Assembly: GCF_014205675.1 (NCBI RefSeq)
Contig: NZ_JACIIX010000002.1
Coordinates: 62,001 to 126,000, forward strand
DNA length: 64,000 nt
DNA from: Novispirillum itersonii
GTDB taxonomy: Bacteria; Pseudomonadota; Alphaproteobacteria; Rhodospirillales; Rhodospirillaceae
Direction: 5' to 3'
The notes below the pieces were generated by a model that had not been told where the DNA came from, searched no databases, and saw only the letters and a list, made by a program, of their open reading frames with translations. Numbering within the stretch: position 1 is the first letter of the stretch; each line of letters starts with the position of its first letter. The position numbers and the translations under genes were made by a program. Positions 34,050 through 43,927 of the stretch are shown piece by piece.

Positions 34050-34343
34050 ATGTTTAAGGCTTACGCCGTTGTGATCGAAGGCGGGGAAGAGGGCGAAGAA
34101 GGCTTTTCCGGCTTTTTCCCGGATCTTCCGGGCTGCGCCGCCTGCGGAGATAGCATTGATGACTGCGTGATCGATGCCCATGGGGCGCTGTCCCTGCATC
34201 TGGCCGGAATGATTGAGGACGGGGACGAAATTCCGGCCCCAACCCCGCTTGATCAGCTTGCCATTGAAGCCGACACCAATGTTGCCGCAGTGCAGTTGAT
34301 CCGCGTGGGTGTTCCCCGCACACCCGGGGGGCTCAGGTCTTGA
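34050..34343 (+). CDS. HicB-like antitoxin without HicA partner
   Basis: Protein of 97 residues with the HicB RNase-H-like fold: FKAYAVVIEGGEEGE, then GFSGFFPDLPGCAACGDSID (the family motif is FPDLPGC-x-(S/T)-x-G-D) and HGALSLHLAGMIEDGDEIPA. It ends soon after that fold, with no complete C-terminal DNA-binding domain visible. The start is the ATG at 34050 after AAGAGGAGATGGCTG; the frame is open to 33963. HicA normally lies right next to HicB, and I see no HicA-like frame on either side. It is an orphan antitoxin, or one whose toxin was lost with the mobile element debris upstream. Confidence 0.85.
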   Translation: MFKAYAVVIEGGEEGEEGFSGFFPDLPGCAACGDSIDDCVIDAHGALSLHLAGMIEDGDEIPAPTPLDQLAIEADTNVAAVQLIRVGVPRTPGGLRS

Positions 34344-34416
34344 TCGCCGTCAGGGAAGATCGGGGCTTCCGGTGGCATGATGGCGGTGGAATCGGATTTC
34401 ACCGGAGTTGACCGCC

Positions 34417-34806
34417 ATGCGTCTGTTGCCTTTGCTTCCTGTTGCCGGTGCGGTGCTGTGGATGGGGGTTCTGGCCGCCACCATGGTGCAGACCCCGCGT
34501 GTGGCCCTGAGTGCGGCGGTGTCCTGTCGGGCGGAAGGGGCAGACTGGGCCGGGCGCCTGACCGCGCAGGGCTTTACGGTTGAAACCCGGGAGCAGGCCG
34601 TGGGGGCTGACTGCCTCAGCGCCCGGGTCGGTGGCTACCAGATCATCGGCCCGGTGGATCCGGCGGCGGTGACCCGGCTGCTGATGAGAAAGCCGCGTGG
34701 GGTGACCGGTCTGTCGCTGGATGGTGCCGGAACCGTCATGGCCCTGTTGGGCACTGCCGAGCCGGTGCCGTTGCAGGTTGTTCTGGATGCGGAGAAGAAG
34801 CGATGA
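34417..34806 (+). CDS. Small exported protein resembling a degenerate DUF411 domain
   Basis: Protein of 129 residues with an N-terminal membrane or signal segment (MRLLPLLPVAGAVLWMGVLA). The rest follows the order of DUF411 metal-binding proteins: a short Cys segment (AVSCRAEGADWAGRLTAQGF in place of CGCC-x2-W-x-HL-x-GF), then DCLSARVGGYQIIGPVD in place of SCHTAVV-x-GY-x-x-EGHVP, then VTRLLMRKPRGVTGLSL. The metal-binding CGCC and CH residues are reduced to single cysteines. The match is my reading by eye and is a distant one. ATG 34417 follows GGAG at a slightly long distance; a TTG at 34408 is also in frame. It overlaps the next gene by 4 bases. Confidence 0.7.
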   Translation: MRLLPLLPVAGAVLWMGVLAATMVQTPRVALSAAVSCRAEGADWAGRLTAQGFTVETREQAVGADCLSARVGGYQIIGPVDPAAVTRLLMRKPRGVTGLSLDGAGTVMALLGTAEPVPLQVVLDAEKKR

Positions 34807-35039
34807 TCCCGGCGCTGCGGCAGTGGTCCCTGACGGTTAAAATGGGGGCCTTTGGTGTTGGGATTGCTTTGCTGCTATGGTTAAGCATGGCATCCCTGAT
34901 CCGCGCCCTGCCCACCGACAGCGGGGCCCCGGTGCTGACCGGTGGCGATCTGCTGCTGGGAACGGTGGTGGCTGCGGCCCTGCTGGGCGGGGTCGGGGCG
35001 CTGTTCGGCTATCTGGGGGACCAGAGTGGCCGTCCCTGA
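34803..35039 (+). CDS. Small membrane protein of unknown function
   Basis: Seventy-eight residues with two membrane helices (about 13-34 MGAFGVGIALLLWLSMASLI and 48-70 LLLGTVVAAALLGGVGALFG). I recognise no family. It overlaps the DUF411-like gene before it (ATGA) and is followed 30 bases later by the DUF2249 gene, so the three small genes probably form one transcript next to the denitrification island. Confidence 0.75.
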   Translation: MIPALRQWSLTVKMGAFGVGIALLLWLSMASLIRALPTDSGAPVLTGGDLLLGTVVAAALLGGVGALFGYLGDQSGRP

Positions 35040-35069
35040 TTCTTTGCTTTTGGACCGGAGTGTTTCGCT

Positions 35070-35351
35070 ATGTCGCAGCTGTCTGATCATCCGCCGATCC
35101 CGGACTGGGCGGTTCCGGTCCTGACCGCCCCCAAGACGGTGATTGACGGTTCAGCGATCCTCGCCGATGGCGGCAGCCCGCTGGAGGATGTGATGGCGGC
35201 GGCGGAAAGCCTGCGGGCCGGGGAAGGCTTTATCGTGCGCGCCCCGTTTGATCCGACTCCTCTGCGGGGGATGCTGGAACAGATGGGGCTGTTGACCGTG
35301 GCATCACCGTGGACGGATGGCCACTGGCGGGCCTTTGCCCTGCGGCCCTGA
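35070..35351 (+). CDS. DUF2249 domain protein
   Basis: Protein of 93 residues made of one DUF2249 domain: a short acidic start, then PLEDVMAAAESLRAGEGFIV and RAPFDPTPLRGMLEQMG, which matches the family pattern of a helix, LxxGxxLxLxAPFxPxPLxxxL. Such proteins are often encoded beside nitrite and nitric oxide reductase genes and hemerythrins, as here, but the function is not established. The gene ends 8 bases before the convergent MFS gene. Confidence 0.88.
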   Translation: MSQLSDHPPIPDWAVPVLTAPKTVIDGSAILADGGSPLEDVMAAAESLRAGEGFIVRAPFDPTPLRGMLEQMGLLTVASPWTDGHWRAFALRP

Positions 35352-35358
35352 TGCCTTT

Positions 35359-36564
35359 TTACGCCCTGTGGTGCCGGAACCGGGGCCAGAAGGCCAGCAG
35401 CCCCAGCACCGGGCCGGGCAGCAGAAACCACACCGCATCCGGCCCCAGCAGGGAGAAGACCCGGCTGGTCAGGGCAATTGACACCACGGTCAGCGCAAAG
35501 CCGACAGAGTTCTGGATCGACAGGGCTCCGCCGACCAATTGCGGCGGGCAGGCCCGGGCCGACAGGGCCGAAAACTGGGGGGAGTCCGCCACCACCGTGG
35601 CCCCCCAGACCAGCAGCAGCCCCAGCAGGATTTCCGGCGGCAGCAGGCGCCAGCCGAGGGCAAACAGCAGAAGGCAGGTCCCCGATGCGGCCAGTGCCAG
35701 CGCGGCAACGGCGGCGCTGCCGATGCGGCGGGACAGCCAGCCCCCGGCCAGACATCCGGCGGCCCCGGCGGCGATCACCGCAAACGACAGAGCCGGGCCG
35801 GAGTGTTCGCCCAGTCCGTCGGCGCGGTTGATCAGGGTGTCCGCCACCAGCAGCGGCACCAGCGTCCAGAACGCATACAGTTCCCACATATGGCCGAAAT
35901 AGCCGAAGGCAGAGGCCCGGAAGGCCGGGATCCGGAAGGCGGCAAACCGGGAGGGCCGGGCCGGAAAATGGCCCGGGTTTGTGCCGTCCGCCGGGGCGGG
36001 GCGCAGGTGCGGGCCATCGCCCAGCCGCCGCACCAGCACCGCCGCCACCACCGCCAGCCCCGAAGAGGCAAGGATGATCTGCTGCCACGGCAGCCCGGCC
36101 CCGACCGCCCGCAGGGCATGCGGCAGGGCAGTGCCGAGGGTCAGCATCCCCACCAGCAGGGACAGGGCCGATCCGGTGCGCTGGGGCTCCCAGCTGACGA
36201 TCAGCTTCATGCCGATCGGGTAAATCCCGGCCAGTGCCAGCCCGACCAGAAAGCGGTAGACCATGCCATCGGCCACACCCTGCGCCAGCAGGGCGAACCC
36301 GGCGTTGAACCCGGCCCCGGCGACGGCGCACAGGGCAAACAGGGTGCTGGCGCGGACCCGGTCCGCCAGCCCGCTGAAGGACAGCGTCAGGGTGCCAAGG
36401 ATAAATCCCGCCTGCACGGCGGTGGTCAGCCAGCCGATGTCCGCCGGGGTGGCATCCCACTCCCACCCGAGATCCCCGGCGGCACTGTTGATGCTGAACC
36501 ACAGCGAGGTGCCGAACAGTTGCGACAGGGAAATGAGGGCGACCGGGTTGGGGTGGCGGGCCAT
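35359..36564 (-). CDS. MFS transporter
   Basis: Major facilitator protein of 401 residues with about twelve membrane segments. The family loop between helices 2 and 3 is seen as [17 protein letters not shown], and the early motif [20 protein letters not shown] resembles MFS members found next to nitrate/nitrite and cyanate genes. The substrate is unknown; it is not of the NarK nitrate type by its motifs. It is the last minus-strand gene of the denitrification island, 72 bases after the hemerythrin gene, and may be co-transcribed with it. Confidence 0.9.
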   Translation of the reverse strand: MARHPNPVALISLSQLFGTSLWFSINSAAGDLGWEWDATPADIGWLTTAVQAGFILGTLTLSFSGLADRVRASTLFALCAVAGAGFNAGFALLAQGVADGMVYRFLVGLALAGIYPIGMKLIVSWEPQRTGSALSLLVGMLTLGTALPHALRAVGAGLPWQQIILASSGLAVVAAVLVRRLGDGPHLRPAPADGTNPGHFPARPSRFAAFRIPAFRASAFGYFGHMWELYAFWTLVPLLVADTLINRADGLGEHSGPALSFAVIAAGAAGCLAGGWLSRRIGSAAVAALALAASGTCLLLFALGWRLLPPEILLGLLLVWGATVVADSPQFSALSARACPPQLVGGALSIQNSVGFALTVVSIALTSRVFSLLGPDAVWFLLPGPVLGLLAFWPRFRHHRA

Positions 36565-36636
36565 GGGGCAGTCTTCCGGGTGGATGGCGGACCCGGTCGA
36601 TTATTCCATCTGTCCCGCCGCCTGTCGCCGGTCGTG

Positions 36637-37149
36637 TCAGCCTCCGGCGTGCTTGGCGTGGCGGGCGGCGATCCCGGCGTCTTCCTGATCGTCCAGCACC
36701 TGCGGCAGAGCGGCCAGCAGGCCCATTTCCTCTTTCTGGATATGGAAGGTCTCCATATCAATCAGGTCGCGCGCGGTGGTGCGGAACACTGTCCAGCGGT
36801 CCGGGGTGATCGGGGTCTCGTCAAGAAAAGCGCCGATCATCGCCCGGATGTCCTGCGCCAGCGCCCGGATGTCCTCATGCTCGGCGGACAGCATATCGAC
36901 CATGAACCCGGCCCCGGCGGCGGCGATCCGTGGGAACAGGTTGTCTTCCTCGAAGGTGAAGTGGTCGGTCACGTCGGCTTCGATCAGGTGGTACAGGCGC
37001 AGCAGGAAGGCGCGTCTGCTGGCGTCCAGCTCCGGCGGGGTGCGGCTGCCGGTGAAGGTTTCCAGCTCCACCAGTGCGGCGAGGGTGCTCTGGTGTTCGC
37101 CGTGGAGCAGGGCTCCGGTCCGGGTCTGGCCAAAGAAATCAGAGGTCAT
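36637..37149 (-). CDS. Hemerythrin HHE domain protein
   Basis: Four-helix di-iron protein of 170 residues. Iron-ligand motifs are spread as expected: LLHGEHQSTLAAL near residue 15, HFTFEEDNLFPRI near 62, SAEHEDIRALAQD near 88 and HIQKEEMGLLAAL near 135. Such proteins in denitrifiers are associated with nitric oxide or oxygen handling and iron-sulfur repair. GGAGA precedes the ATG at 37149. It lies 12 bases after the polytopic membrane protein gene on the same strand, in the nor gene group. Confidence 0.9.
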   Translation of the reverse strand: MTSDFFGQTRTGALLHGEHQSTLAALVELETFTGSRTPPELDASRRAFLLRLYHLIEADVTDHFTFEEDNLFPRIAAAGAGFMVDMLSAEHEDIRALAQDIRAMIGAFLDETPITPDRWTVFRTTARDLIDMETFHIQKEEMGLLAALPQVLDDQEDAGIAARHAKHAGG

Positions 37150-37161
37150 GGGGCGGTCTCC

Positions 37162-38490
37162 TTAAACGGCGGGGGAAGGGGGACGCCGCGGCCCGACGGT
37201 GCGGCGGTGAGTCAGAAGACGGTTCAGCACTCCGGCGGCGAAGATCAACAGGGCACCGCCTGAGAGTGCTCCGGCCACAGCGGCGGCGCGGATCAGCAGC
37301 GGCAGGCCGGTCGCTACGCCGCCGGTCAGCAGCAGCAGGGCTGCGACATGGCACAGACTGAGACCCATCGCCTCCCGGCGGTTTTCCAGCCGGGGCAGGG
37401 GAATCGGCCGGGCACAGCAGCGCACGGAATGCATCGACGCCAGAAACGGGATGATCCGTTGCAGGATTCCCAGCAGCAGGGTCAGCAGCCAGCCGGGCAG
37501 CAGCAGGGTTCCGGCCAGCTCCGGCGGCAGCCAGCCCAGCCGCATCCCGGCCCCGGCCAGCAGGCCGGTGGCCCACAGGCCCCACGACAGGCGGATCAGC
37601 CAGAAGGAGGGGCCGAGGGCCTTGCGCAGGCGGCGCTTCAGGACCATCACCATGCCGCGCAGGAATCCGGCAACGGCGATGACGGCGGCGGCCCAGCCCA
37701 GCCAGCCCGGCAGATCAAGGCCCAGGGCGGCAGCGGCAGCCGCAGTCAGGATTCCGGCGGCATACAGCAGGATCCAGCCCCGGTTGGCCTGCCGACCCTG
37801 GGGTTCGGCCACCGCCAGCATCGGCACCAGAACTGTGGAATAGCCCATCACCAGCAGACCCATCACCCCGTGGATGGCCAGAATGGCGTGGGTCCACGCC
37901 AGCGCGGTATGGTCCACCCCGGGGATGGAACTGAGAAATCCCCCCAAAAAAGCCCAGTGATAATCAGCACTCAGCAGCGCCCCCAGCGTGGCGATCAGCA
38001 GCAGGCAGGCCAGCGACAGCGTGTTGGCCAGCAGCAGGTCGCCCATGCCGCTTCGTCGGGCTTTCCACAGCAGGCTTGCCCAGATCAGGGTGAACAGACC
38101 GATCCCTCCGGCGGCACACAGGGCTCCGGCGGCGATCCACAGCGTCTGGCCGCTGGCGAAGCCGGTGGCAAGGGCGACGGTGCCGCCAACGACGGCGACA
38201 TAGACCGGTAGCAACAGCGGCAACGGTGGGGCGGTGACCATGGTCACCACCGGCAGGATCTGCGGCACCACCAGCACCACGGTCAGAACCAGAACCCCAA
38301 GAGTCAGCAGATGTAGGGCAGCCAGCCCGGGTCCGGGGCCGGTGGTGACGGTCAGGGCGGCGTCCGGCCACAGGGCCAGCAGCAGCCACCCGGCGGTCAG
38401 GGCCACCCCGATAGCGGCGACGGCCAGCAGTGGTACCGGCGCGGCGACCAGACGGCGTTCCGCCCCGGCAAGGGGGACGCCCGTCAGCAT
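37162..38490 (-). CDS. Polytopic membrane protein of the nor gene group
   Basis: Very hydrophobic protein with about twelve membrane segments, roughly 442 residues from the ATG at 38490. The frame is open to 38661, and a TTG at 38595 just after norF is an alternative; none has a clear ribosome site. Several histidines sit in or at the ends of helices (LAALHLLTLGVLVL, SADYHWAFLGGF, ALAWTHAILAIHGVMGLLVM, IIPFLASMHSVRCC). This spacing recalls heme-binding membrane proteins such as NnrS or subunit I of heme-copper oxidases, but it matches neither clearly. It is placed between norF and a hemerythrin, so a role in nitric oxide reduction or response is likely. Confidence 0.75.
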   Translation of the reverse strand: MLTGVPLAGAERRLVAAPVPLLAVAAIGVALTAGWLLLALWPDAALTVTTGPGPGLAALHLLTLGVLVLTVVLVVPQILPVVTMVTAPPLPLLLPVYVAVVGGTVALATGFASGQTLWIAAGALCAAGGIGLFTLIWASLLWKARRSGMGDLLLANTLSLACLLLIATLGALLSADYHWAFLGGFLSSIPGVDHTALAWTHAILAIHGVMGLLVMGYSTVLVPMLAVAEPQGRQANRGWILLYAAGILTAAAAAALGLDLPGWLGWAAAVIAVAGFLRGMVMVLKRRLRKALGPSFWLIRLSWGLWATGLLAGAGMRLGWLPPELAGTLLLPGWLLTLLLGILQRIIPFLASMHSVRCCARPIPLPRLENRREAMGLSLCHVAALLLLTGGVATGLPLLIRAAAVAGALSGGALLIFAAGVLNRLLTHRRTVGPRRPPSPAV

Positions 38491-38611
38491 GGGGACCGGG
38501 CCGGAAAGAAGGGAAACCGCATCGGTGGAGATCCTGTCTGAGGCGACCCCGTGACCATGCCCGGAAACCGGGAAAGCCGCCTTGAGAATGGTCAATCCGC
38601 CGGATGGTCTT

Positions 38612-38923
38612 TCAGCGCAGGGCCAGCAGGATGGCCTGTCCTCCGGCGACGGCGGCCACAATCACGGCGACAAAGGCGGTCATCGTGCCGCGCCAGCCGG
38701 GGGTGGACGCGCGGAGGTTGAGGTACACCCGCAGGATTTCCCGCGCCTTCAGGGCGGTGGCCAGCAGCACGGAGGCCAGTGCCGCCGGGGTCAGGCTGGT
38801 GGTGGAGGCGGGGGAAAAGCCATCCAGACCGGCGAGAAGGCTGGTCACGGTCAGGCCGGTCAGCAGCAGCCATGCCAGAAACAGGCGGCGGGCAGGGGGT
38901 GGGGAAAAGTCAGGGGGTTTCAT
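38612..38923 (-). CDS. norF: NorF-like small membrane protein (oxidase subunit IV type)
   Basis: Protein of 103 residues with three membrane helices (about 14-34, 45-63 and 82-100) in the pattern of prokaryotic cytochrome c oxidase subunit IV: TPAALASVLLATALKAREIL followed by YLNLRASTPGWRGTM. In denitrifiers such a gene beside norE is called norF and supports nitric oxide reductase activity or assembly. It follows norE by 56 bases. The identification rests on size, topology and position. Confidence 0.8.
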   Translation of the reverse strand: MKPPDFSPPPARRLFLAWLLLTGLTVTSLLAGLDGFSPASTTSLTPAALASVLLATALKAREILRVYLNLRASTPGWRGTMTAFVAVIVAAVAGGQAILLALR

Positions 38924-38979
38924 GACAGCGTCCTCTTGGGCTCTGGTCTGGTGGCCTGTTCAGGGTGGGCCGGATCCTG

Positions 38980-39579
38980 TCAGCGGACCAGATAGATCAC
39001 CGGATAGACCAGCACCCAGATCAGATCGACCATGTGCCAGAAGGCGGTGCCGGTTTCGACGGTATCCGGGCGGGGCCGCCAGACGCCGATGGCCAGAATC
39101 ACCATCCCCAGCACCACATGCAGGGCATGGAAGCCGGTGATCAGATAGTACAGGGTGAAGAAGGTGTTGGTTTCCAGCCCGATGCCAAGGGCAGCCTTGC
39201 CGCTGTATTCCACGGCCTTGACCGCCAGAAACACCGCGCCGAGGGCCATCGCCCCCAACAGCCAGCCCCGGCAGGCGTTGGGCTTCCTGTCGTGGATGGC
39301 CCGTCCGGCCAGCGCCGCCAGCCAGCCGCTGGTGACCAGCACCAGCGTGTTGATACCGCCGTCCACCCGGCTCAGCAGGGCCTGACTGTTGGCGAAGCCG
39401 CCGGGATCGACAATCCGCGCCCCGGTGAAGCCGATCAGGAACGCCCCGAACACCGCCAGTTCCGACAGGATCAGGATCCACATCAGCGGGTTGCCGGGCA
39501 GGTCCGACAGGGTGCCCCAGTCCGCAGTGTTTTCGGCGGCGGTGTCCTCGGCAGCGGTCTCTTCAGCGGGGGCGGTCAT
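38980..39579 (-). CDS. norE: NorE-like protein (cytochrome oxidase subunit III family)
   Basis: Five-helix membrane protein of 199 residues related to subunit III of heme-copper oxidases: NPLMWILILSELAVFGAFLI near 30, ETNTFFTLYYLITGFHALHV near 130 and the final GTAFWHMVDLIWVLVYPVIY. In the nor operon this gene is norE, which is accessory for NO reduction. The N-terminus has a short Glu/Ala-rich repeat (about 3-17) not usual in the family. It overlaps norD by 4 bases. Confidence 0.88.
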   Translation of the reverse strand: MTAPAEETAAEDTAAENTADWGTLSDLPGNPLMWILILSELAVFGAFLIGFTGARIVDPGGFANSQALLSRVDGGINTLVLVTSGWLAALAGRAIHDRKPNACRGWLLGAMALGAVFLAVKAVEYSGKAALGIGLETNTFFTLYYLITGFHALHVVLGMVILAIGVWRPRPDTVETGTAFWHMVDLIWVLVYPVIYLVR

Positions 39580-41513
39580 GCCGCAATCCCCTGATACAGC
39601 CGGGGCAGGGCCTGCGACAGCCGCGACAGGTCGCTGACGATGGCGTAATGACCGCGTCCGAACAGGGCGGGGAAGTAATCCCGGGCCTCGGCATCAATGG
39701 TCACGCCGAACACTGCCAGCCCCTTGCGGCGGGCTTCCAGAATGGCGTGGCGGGTATCCTCGATGCCGAAGCGGCCTTCGTAATGGTCGATGTCGTTGGG
39801 TTTGCCGTCGGTGACCACCAGCAACAGCCGCCGCCCGTGCGGGCGCTTTTCCAGCTGGGCCGCCACATGGCGCACCGCCGCCCCCATCCGGGTATAGTAC
39901 CCCGGCTTCAGGGCCGCCACCCGCCGCAGCACCACCGGGCCGAACGGTTCATCGAAGTCCTTCACCGTCTGCACCCGCACCCAGTCGCGGCGGCGGGAGG
40001 TGAAGGTGAACACCGCGTTTTCATCGCCACAGGCATTCAGGCCGGACAGGAACACCGACAGGGCTTCCTTTTCCACATCCAGCACCCGGCGGTTATCAAT
40101 CCACGCATCGGTGGACAGGGACACATCCATCAGCACCGCCACCGACAGGTCGCGGGCGCTGGCCCGGGTTTTCAGATAGACGCGGTCGTTGACGGTGCCG
40201 TTGGCCCGCAGATCGACGCGGGACCGCACCAGCGCCTCCAGATCCAGATCATCGCCGTCGGCCTGCCCGCGATGGGTGATCAGGCGCGGGCGCAGGGCCT
40301 CAAACTGCCGCCGGACCCGGGTGATCAGGCGGCGGGCGGCCTCGTCGGGGGACCAGTCCTCGCCTTCTTCGGCGGCGGGGCCGGTCATCACCCGGCAATG
40401 GTCGGGCAGCAGCATGTTGCGGCGGTAATCCCATTCCGGATAGGTGCCGCCACCGGTCAGGGCCTCGCCGGTCACCGCATCGGGCGGAAGGTCCAGATCC
40501 AGCCGGATCCGCGCCGCCGTTTTCTTGCGGTGGGGGGAGACGGTAATCTCCTCCATGTCATCGGCGGCCTTGCGGGCGTTCTGCTCATCATCATCGTCAT
40601 CACCGCGGTTGACGTTGACCATTTCGGCCAGCATCAGGATTTTTTCCATGCGGTTGAGGATCATCGGATCATCGCGGTCGGCCTGATCCTGCGCCTTGCG
40701 GCGGGCCTTGCGCTTGCGGCGGTCATCCTCGCCGCCGTCACCGCTGCCGTCTTCCTCGGTTTCCGCCGTGGCCGGGCGGGACTGGGTGACATGCGGGCGC
40801 ACCTCCCCCCACAGCGGTACCGGCAGGAACGGACGGTAGCGGCGGGGGGCGGCATAGGCGCGGACCGCCGCCACATCCCCGCTGCTGACCAGATCATACA
40901 GCGTGGCCCCGCCGCCCGATGCCGGGCGGTGCCCGCGCAGCAGGGCGGTGACGCAGCTTTCCATCAGCGCTTCCATCTCCGACAGCGGGCGGCGGGGCCG
41001 GGCCTCGGCGACGGCGACGGCCAGTGCGGTGTGCCGGTCGCGCAGGCCGGGGAAGGCCGCCAGCGCCTGCTGCGTGGTTTCGGCGGCGCGGATCAGGGCC
41101 CGCAGGTCGCGGCGCAGCGGGTCTTCATCCCCGTCGGGCAGGGGCGGTTCGGCCACCGCGAAGAAGGCGGCCAGCCACAGATAGAGGCTGCGGTTCTGAT
41201 CGCTGTCGGCGAACAGGTCAATGCGGTCCGGCAGGCGCAGGGCGGCTTCCGACAGGCTGGAGACCGGCAGGGTTTCCGCCGCCATGCCCAGACGCTGCCG
41301 CCAGGTCAGGCGGTGGCCGCTTTCCTCGGCCCCGGAGGCCGACAGCTCCACCGCCGCCGACCCGCCGAGGCCCCGGAAGAACACGGCGAGCATGGCGCGG
41401 ATGTCCGCCAGCTCCACCGCCGCCTCCGGGTGGGACGGATAGCTGGGGCAGGTGCCGACCAGACGGTGCCAGCCCCAGCCGACCTGTTCTTCCAGTTCCA
41501 GAAAATGCCACAT
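39576..41513 (-). CDS. norD: NorD, VWA-domain activation protein for NO reductase
   Basis: Cytoplasmic protein of 645 residues needed for maturation of the NorCB reductase together with the NorQ ATPase. The C-terminal von Willebrand A domain (about 440-640) has the MIDAS motif VLMDVSLSTDAW, the conserved threonine region and VVTDGKPNDIDHYEGRFG. The middle (about 225-320) is charged and low-complexity (acidic and Lys/Arg-rich), typical of NorD. It follows norQ by 38 bases and overlaps norE by 4. No strong ribosome site is seen before the ATG at 41513. Confidence 0.95.
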   Translation of the reverse strand: MWHFLELEEQVGWGWHRLVGTCPSYPSHPEAAVELADIRAMLAVFFRGLGGSAAVELSASGAEESGHRLTWRQRLGMAAETLPVSSLSEAALRLPDRIDLFADSDQNRSLYLWLAAFFAVAEPPLPDGDEDPLRRDLRALIRAAETTQQALAAFPGLRDRHTALAVAVAEARPRRPLSEMEALMESCVTALLRGHRPASGGGATLYDLVSSGDVAAVRAYAAPRRYRPFLPVPLWGEVRPHVTQSRPATAETEEDGSGDGGEDDRRKRKARRKAQDQADRDDPMILNRMEKILMLAEMVNVNRGDDDDDEQNARKAADDMEEITVSPHRKKTAARIRLDLDLPPDAVTGEALTGGGTYPEWDYRRNMLLPDHCRVMTGPAAEEGEDWSPDEAARRLITRVRRQFEALRPRLITHRGQADGDDLDLEALVRSRVDLRANGTVNDRVYLKTRASARDLSVAVLMDVSLSTDAWIDNRRVLDVEKEALSVFLSGLNACGDENAVFTFTSRRRDWVRVQTVKDFDEPFGPVVLRRVAALKPGYYTRMGAAVRHVAAQLEKRPHGRRLLLVVTDGKPNDIDHYEGRFGIEDTRHAILEARRKGLAVFGVTIDAEARDYFPALFGRGHYAIVSDLSRLSQALPRLYQGIAA

Positions 41514-41551
41514 GATGTTCGGTTCCGGCTTGCGGTCAGGACGGGGGCGGA

Positions 41552-42370
41552 TCAGCCCAGCAGGGCGGCGATCGCCTCACTCAGCCCGGCCTTGACGGCA
41601 GGGTCGTCGGACAGCGGCTCGATGATGGCGGCGCGGACCGCCTCGCGCAGCGGGCGACCGGCCTTGATCAGGATGGCGCAGTAAACCAGCAGGCGGGTGG
41701 AGGCGGCTTCCTCCAGATCGGCCCCGGCCATGCCACGGATCCGTCCGGCCAGCCGCACCAGCATGGCGGCGGTTTCGGTATCGACACCGCTTTCGCTGAC
41801 GACCACCCGGGCCTCAAGGTCCGGGGCGGGATAGGCGAAGTCGAAGGCGAGAAACCGCTGACGGGTCGAGGGTTTCAGGCTCTTCAGGATGTTCTGGTAA
41901 CCGGGGTTGTAAGACACCACCAGCATGAAGCCGGGCGGGGCTTCCAGCAGCTCGCCGGTGCGTTCCAGCGGCAGGATCCGGCGGTCATCGGTCAGCGGGT
42001 GCAGGACGACGGTGACATCCTTGCGGGCTTCCACCACTTCGTCGAGGTAGCAGATGCCGCCTTCGCGCACGGCCCGGGTCAGCGGCCCGTCAACCCAGAC
42101 GGTCTCGCCGCCCTTCAGCAGGTAACGGCCGGTCAGGTCGGCGGCGGTCAGGTCATCGTGGCAGGCCACGGTATACAGCGGCAGACCGAGACGCGCCGCC
42201 ATATGGGCGACGAAGCGGGTCTTGCCGCAGCCGGTCGGGCCTTTCAGCAGCAGGGGCAGGCCATGGCGCTGGGCCTGTTCAAACAGGCTGACCTCGCTGC
42301 CCTGCGGCAGGTAAAACGGGGCCTCCGCGAGGGGGGCGGTGGACGGGGAAAGGGTTGGGGCGTCAGGCAT
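41552..42370 (-). CDS. norQ: NorQ, MoxR-type AAA+ ATPase for NO reductase activation
   Basis: AAA+ ATPase of 272 residues in the NirQ/NorQ/CbbQ group. Walker A is KGPTGCGKTRFVAHMA (near 40-55), Walker B is GGICYLDEVVEARKDV, and the pore-loop-like DLTGRYLLKGGETVWVDG lies between them. Sensor I shows as VVSYNPGYQN. It works with the NorD VWA protein, probably in inserting non-heme iron into NorB. AGGAGG precedes the ATG at 42370. A hairpin in the 153-base gap after norB suggests that norQDEF is transcribed at a lower level than norCB. Confidence 0.96.
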   Translation of the reverse strand: MPDAPTLSPSTAPLAEAPFYLPQGSEVSLFEQAQRHGLPLLLKGPTGCGKTRFVAHMAARLGLPLYTVACHDDLTAADLTGRYLLKGGETVWVDGPLTRAVREGGICYLDEVVEARKDVTVVLHPLTDDRRILPLERTGELLEAPPGFMLVVSYNPGYQNILKSLKPSTRQRFLAFDFAYPAPDLEARVVVSESGVDTETAAMLVRLAGRIRGMAGADLEEAASTRLLVYCAILIKAGRPLREAVRAAIIEPLSDDPAVKAGLSEAIAALLG

Positions 42371-42447
42371 CGGAGCCTCCTGAAAGCAGGATCAGGGGAT
42401 GGTCAGAGGAAAAAGGCAGACTGGATAAAGGCAGAGGGGGGAAAAGG

Positions 42448-42493
42448 GCCCCCGACATCCGCCGGGCCGTGAATACCGGCAGGCGTCGGGGGC
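42448..42493 (-). terminator. Hairpin between norB and norQ
   Basis: A 9-bp stem (GCCCCCGAC at 42448-42456, GTCGGGGGC at 42485-42493) encloses a further CCGG/CCGG pairing. On the minus strand it is followed by TTTTCCCCCC. It lies after the norB stop and may act as a partial terminator or mRNA stabiliser for norCB. Confidence 0.6.
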
Positions 42494-42523
42494 AGGTGCC
42501 CGGAGCGGAAGATGGGTCCGGGA

Positions 42524-43927
<1,404 letters not shown>

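Noticed and set aside
33900-34050. hicA toxin gene before hicB
   Set aside because: No frame of suitable length with the HicA pattern on either strand.
39648-41684. Long plus-strand frame opposite norD
   Set aside because: Antisense shadow; norD is complete with VWA motifs.
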